Source: Datnioides undecimradiatus (Eukaryota; Chordata; Actinopteri; Lobotiformes; Datnioididae). From it: a DNA stretch of 64,000 nt. Below the pieces are notes generated by a model. That model saw only the letters and a program-made list of their open reading frames with translations. It was not told where the DNA came from and searched no databases. Below are positions 63,050 through 64,000 of the stretch, in pieces. Both the position numbers and the translations under genes were made by a program. The stretch is taken from assembly GCA_008933995.1 (NCBI GenBank), contig WARS01000030.1:715001-779000 (forward strand), read 5' to 3'. Every line of letters begins with the position of its first letter. Within the stretch, counting starts at the first letter, position 1.

Positions 63050-63244
63050 ATGGTAAATGGACTGTACCTATAGAGTGCTTTTCTAGTTGTCAGACCACTC
63101 AAAGCGCTTTTACACTACATGTCTGCATTCACCCATTCACACCACACTCATACACTGATGCACATACACATCAGAACGGAAACTAAGACTCACACACTCA
63201 TGCGCACACCGATGGCGCAGGATCGGGAGCAATTAGGGGTTCAG
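63050..63244 (-). repeat. tRNA-derived SINE family, copy 3 (body only)
   Basis: ATGGTAAATGGACTGTACC, TATAGAGTGCTTTTCTAGTTG, CAGACCACTCAAAGCGCTTT, TACACTACATGTCTGC and ATTCACCCATTCACACC are the SINE body. In minus orientation it matches the body of 23063-23296. It breaks off at GGGGTTCAG before the tRNA-like head. The open frame at 63119-63304 runs through it and is not a gene. Confidence 0.75.
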
Positions 63245-64000
63245 AAAGAAAGAATAATTGTGATAAAGACACACTGTGGACTTGGTTCATGGTTCATTTT
63301 ATAAATATTTGTCTCAAATGTTGATGACGGTAAACTAGATATGGATAGATAGATATAAAACACTAGATGTTGCACGTCTTTGTGGCATCGGCGCTGCTTT
63401 CTTCATCTTTAAACTCTCCCCCTTCGTTTATTTAACTCTGAGGCCTTTAAGTCATGGCTGGGTAAAGAAGGAAGAAAGGAGGAGCCCGGTTAAGGAGGAA
63501 GTAGGTGTGTCTGTCTTCATTCCAATGGTTTTGCACAATGACTGAACACTGAATGCTGCCCTGCTGCTCCTTTATCTTTACACTGCAGAGCTCCTGCACA
63601 CTGCGCACAATGGCCAGGTATCAGATGTGGACAATACAAAGACTCAAACCAAAGGGTATATTGGAAAAATGTGTCCTGTGAAAGCCCCTAATTCTATATA
63701 ATTATAGAGGGTAAGTAAAGGTTTAAGTGAGGAATATAGAAAGGAGTGAGATGAAAAGGCGACATCAAATCGTGTCAAGATAGTGAATCAGTCCATCACA
63801 GCAGGCAAATGCTTTTCTTTATAATGGATTTTTAAAGAAAAAAAACCAACAACAAATGTCTGAAAAGGCAACTCAACCATGCAATCAGAGTGTTTTAGTG
63901 GATTTCCAACAGCACTTTATGACAGGCACATAATAGAACGCCAAGTAAAGCTGTAGATACTTTTAAAAAGAAACTGTCATTTCTAACTTTTTGATAGATC
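63245..64000. other. Non-coding stretch
   Basis: Short GATA-type microsatellite scrap near 63340-63356 and a minus-strand acceptor-like purine tract at 63461-63483. No gene recognised. Confidence 0.55.

Overview
The window looks like teleost fish nuclear DNA, probably from a compact percomorph-type genome. The evidence is repeat content: degenerate copies of repeat families typical of fish, namely a tRNA-headed SINE, a LINE 3' tail ending in a GCGCTATATAAATAAA-type motif, an L2/Rex-like reverse transcriptase, hAT and mariner relics and a 'CATCCATCC ... GGGCTGTGGGAGGAAACC' repeat, together with many CA/GT microsatellites. Base composition is AT-rich. No complete protein-coding gene, rRNA, tRNA, known microRNA or CRISPR array could be recognised, and no prokaryotic feature is present. 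The long open frames (up to about 140 codons) are mostly of the size expected by chance in 64 kb.

Layout. Bases 1-11.2 kb are mostly featureless, with one exon-like segment (1130-1245), a perfect CRE (2150-2157), a G-quadruplex motif (3285-3314), a SINE relic (3664-3775) and a LINE tail (4076-4255). Bases 11.2-15.5 kb hold a second SINE copy, two exon-like segments on the minus strand (11670-11828 and 12129-12167), two CA microsatellites, a 0.66 kb MITE-like element (13760-14416) and repeat fragments. Bases 21.2-24.9 kb form a transposon cluster: a hAT transposase relic, a LINE fragment, a third SINE copy and a LINE reverse-transcriptase relic. Bases 33.8-34.2 kb carry another reverse-transcriptase relic. 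Bases 42.5-50.5 kb contain a micro-exon-like segment, a short hAT-type MITE relic, a mariner transposase relic, a third reverse-transcriptase relic and a 50 bp exon-like segment. Bases 53.8-63.3 kb hold a second LINE tail, a GCTAGCATG-rich repeat copy, an exon-like segment (60234-60338) and two more dispersed repeats.

Interpretation. The window is best read as intergenic or large-intron DNA. Four minus-strand segments with good splice-site context and open frames (60234-60338, 50399-50448, 12129-12167, 11670-11828) could belong to one gene with very long introns, but none was matched to a known protein. Chance splice-like sites are common at this scale, so they are hypotheses. All transposon-derived coding segments are broken by stops, frameshifts or internal deletions, so none is likely to be mobile. 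I found no convincing previously undescribed system. The items most worth checking are the exon-like segments and the structures of the relic elements.
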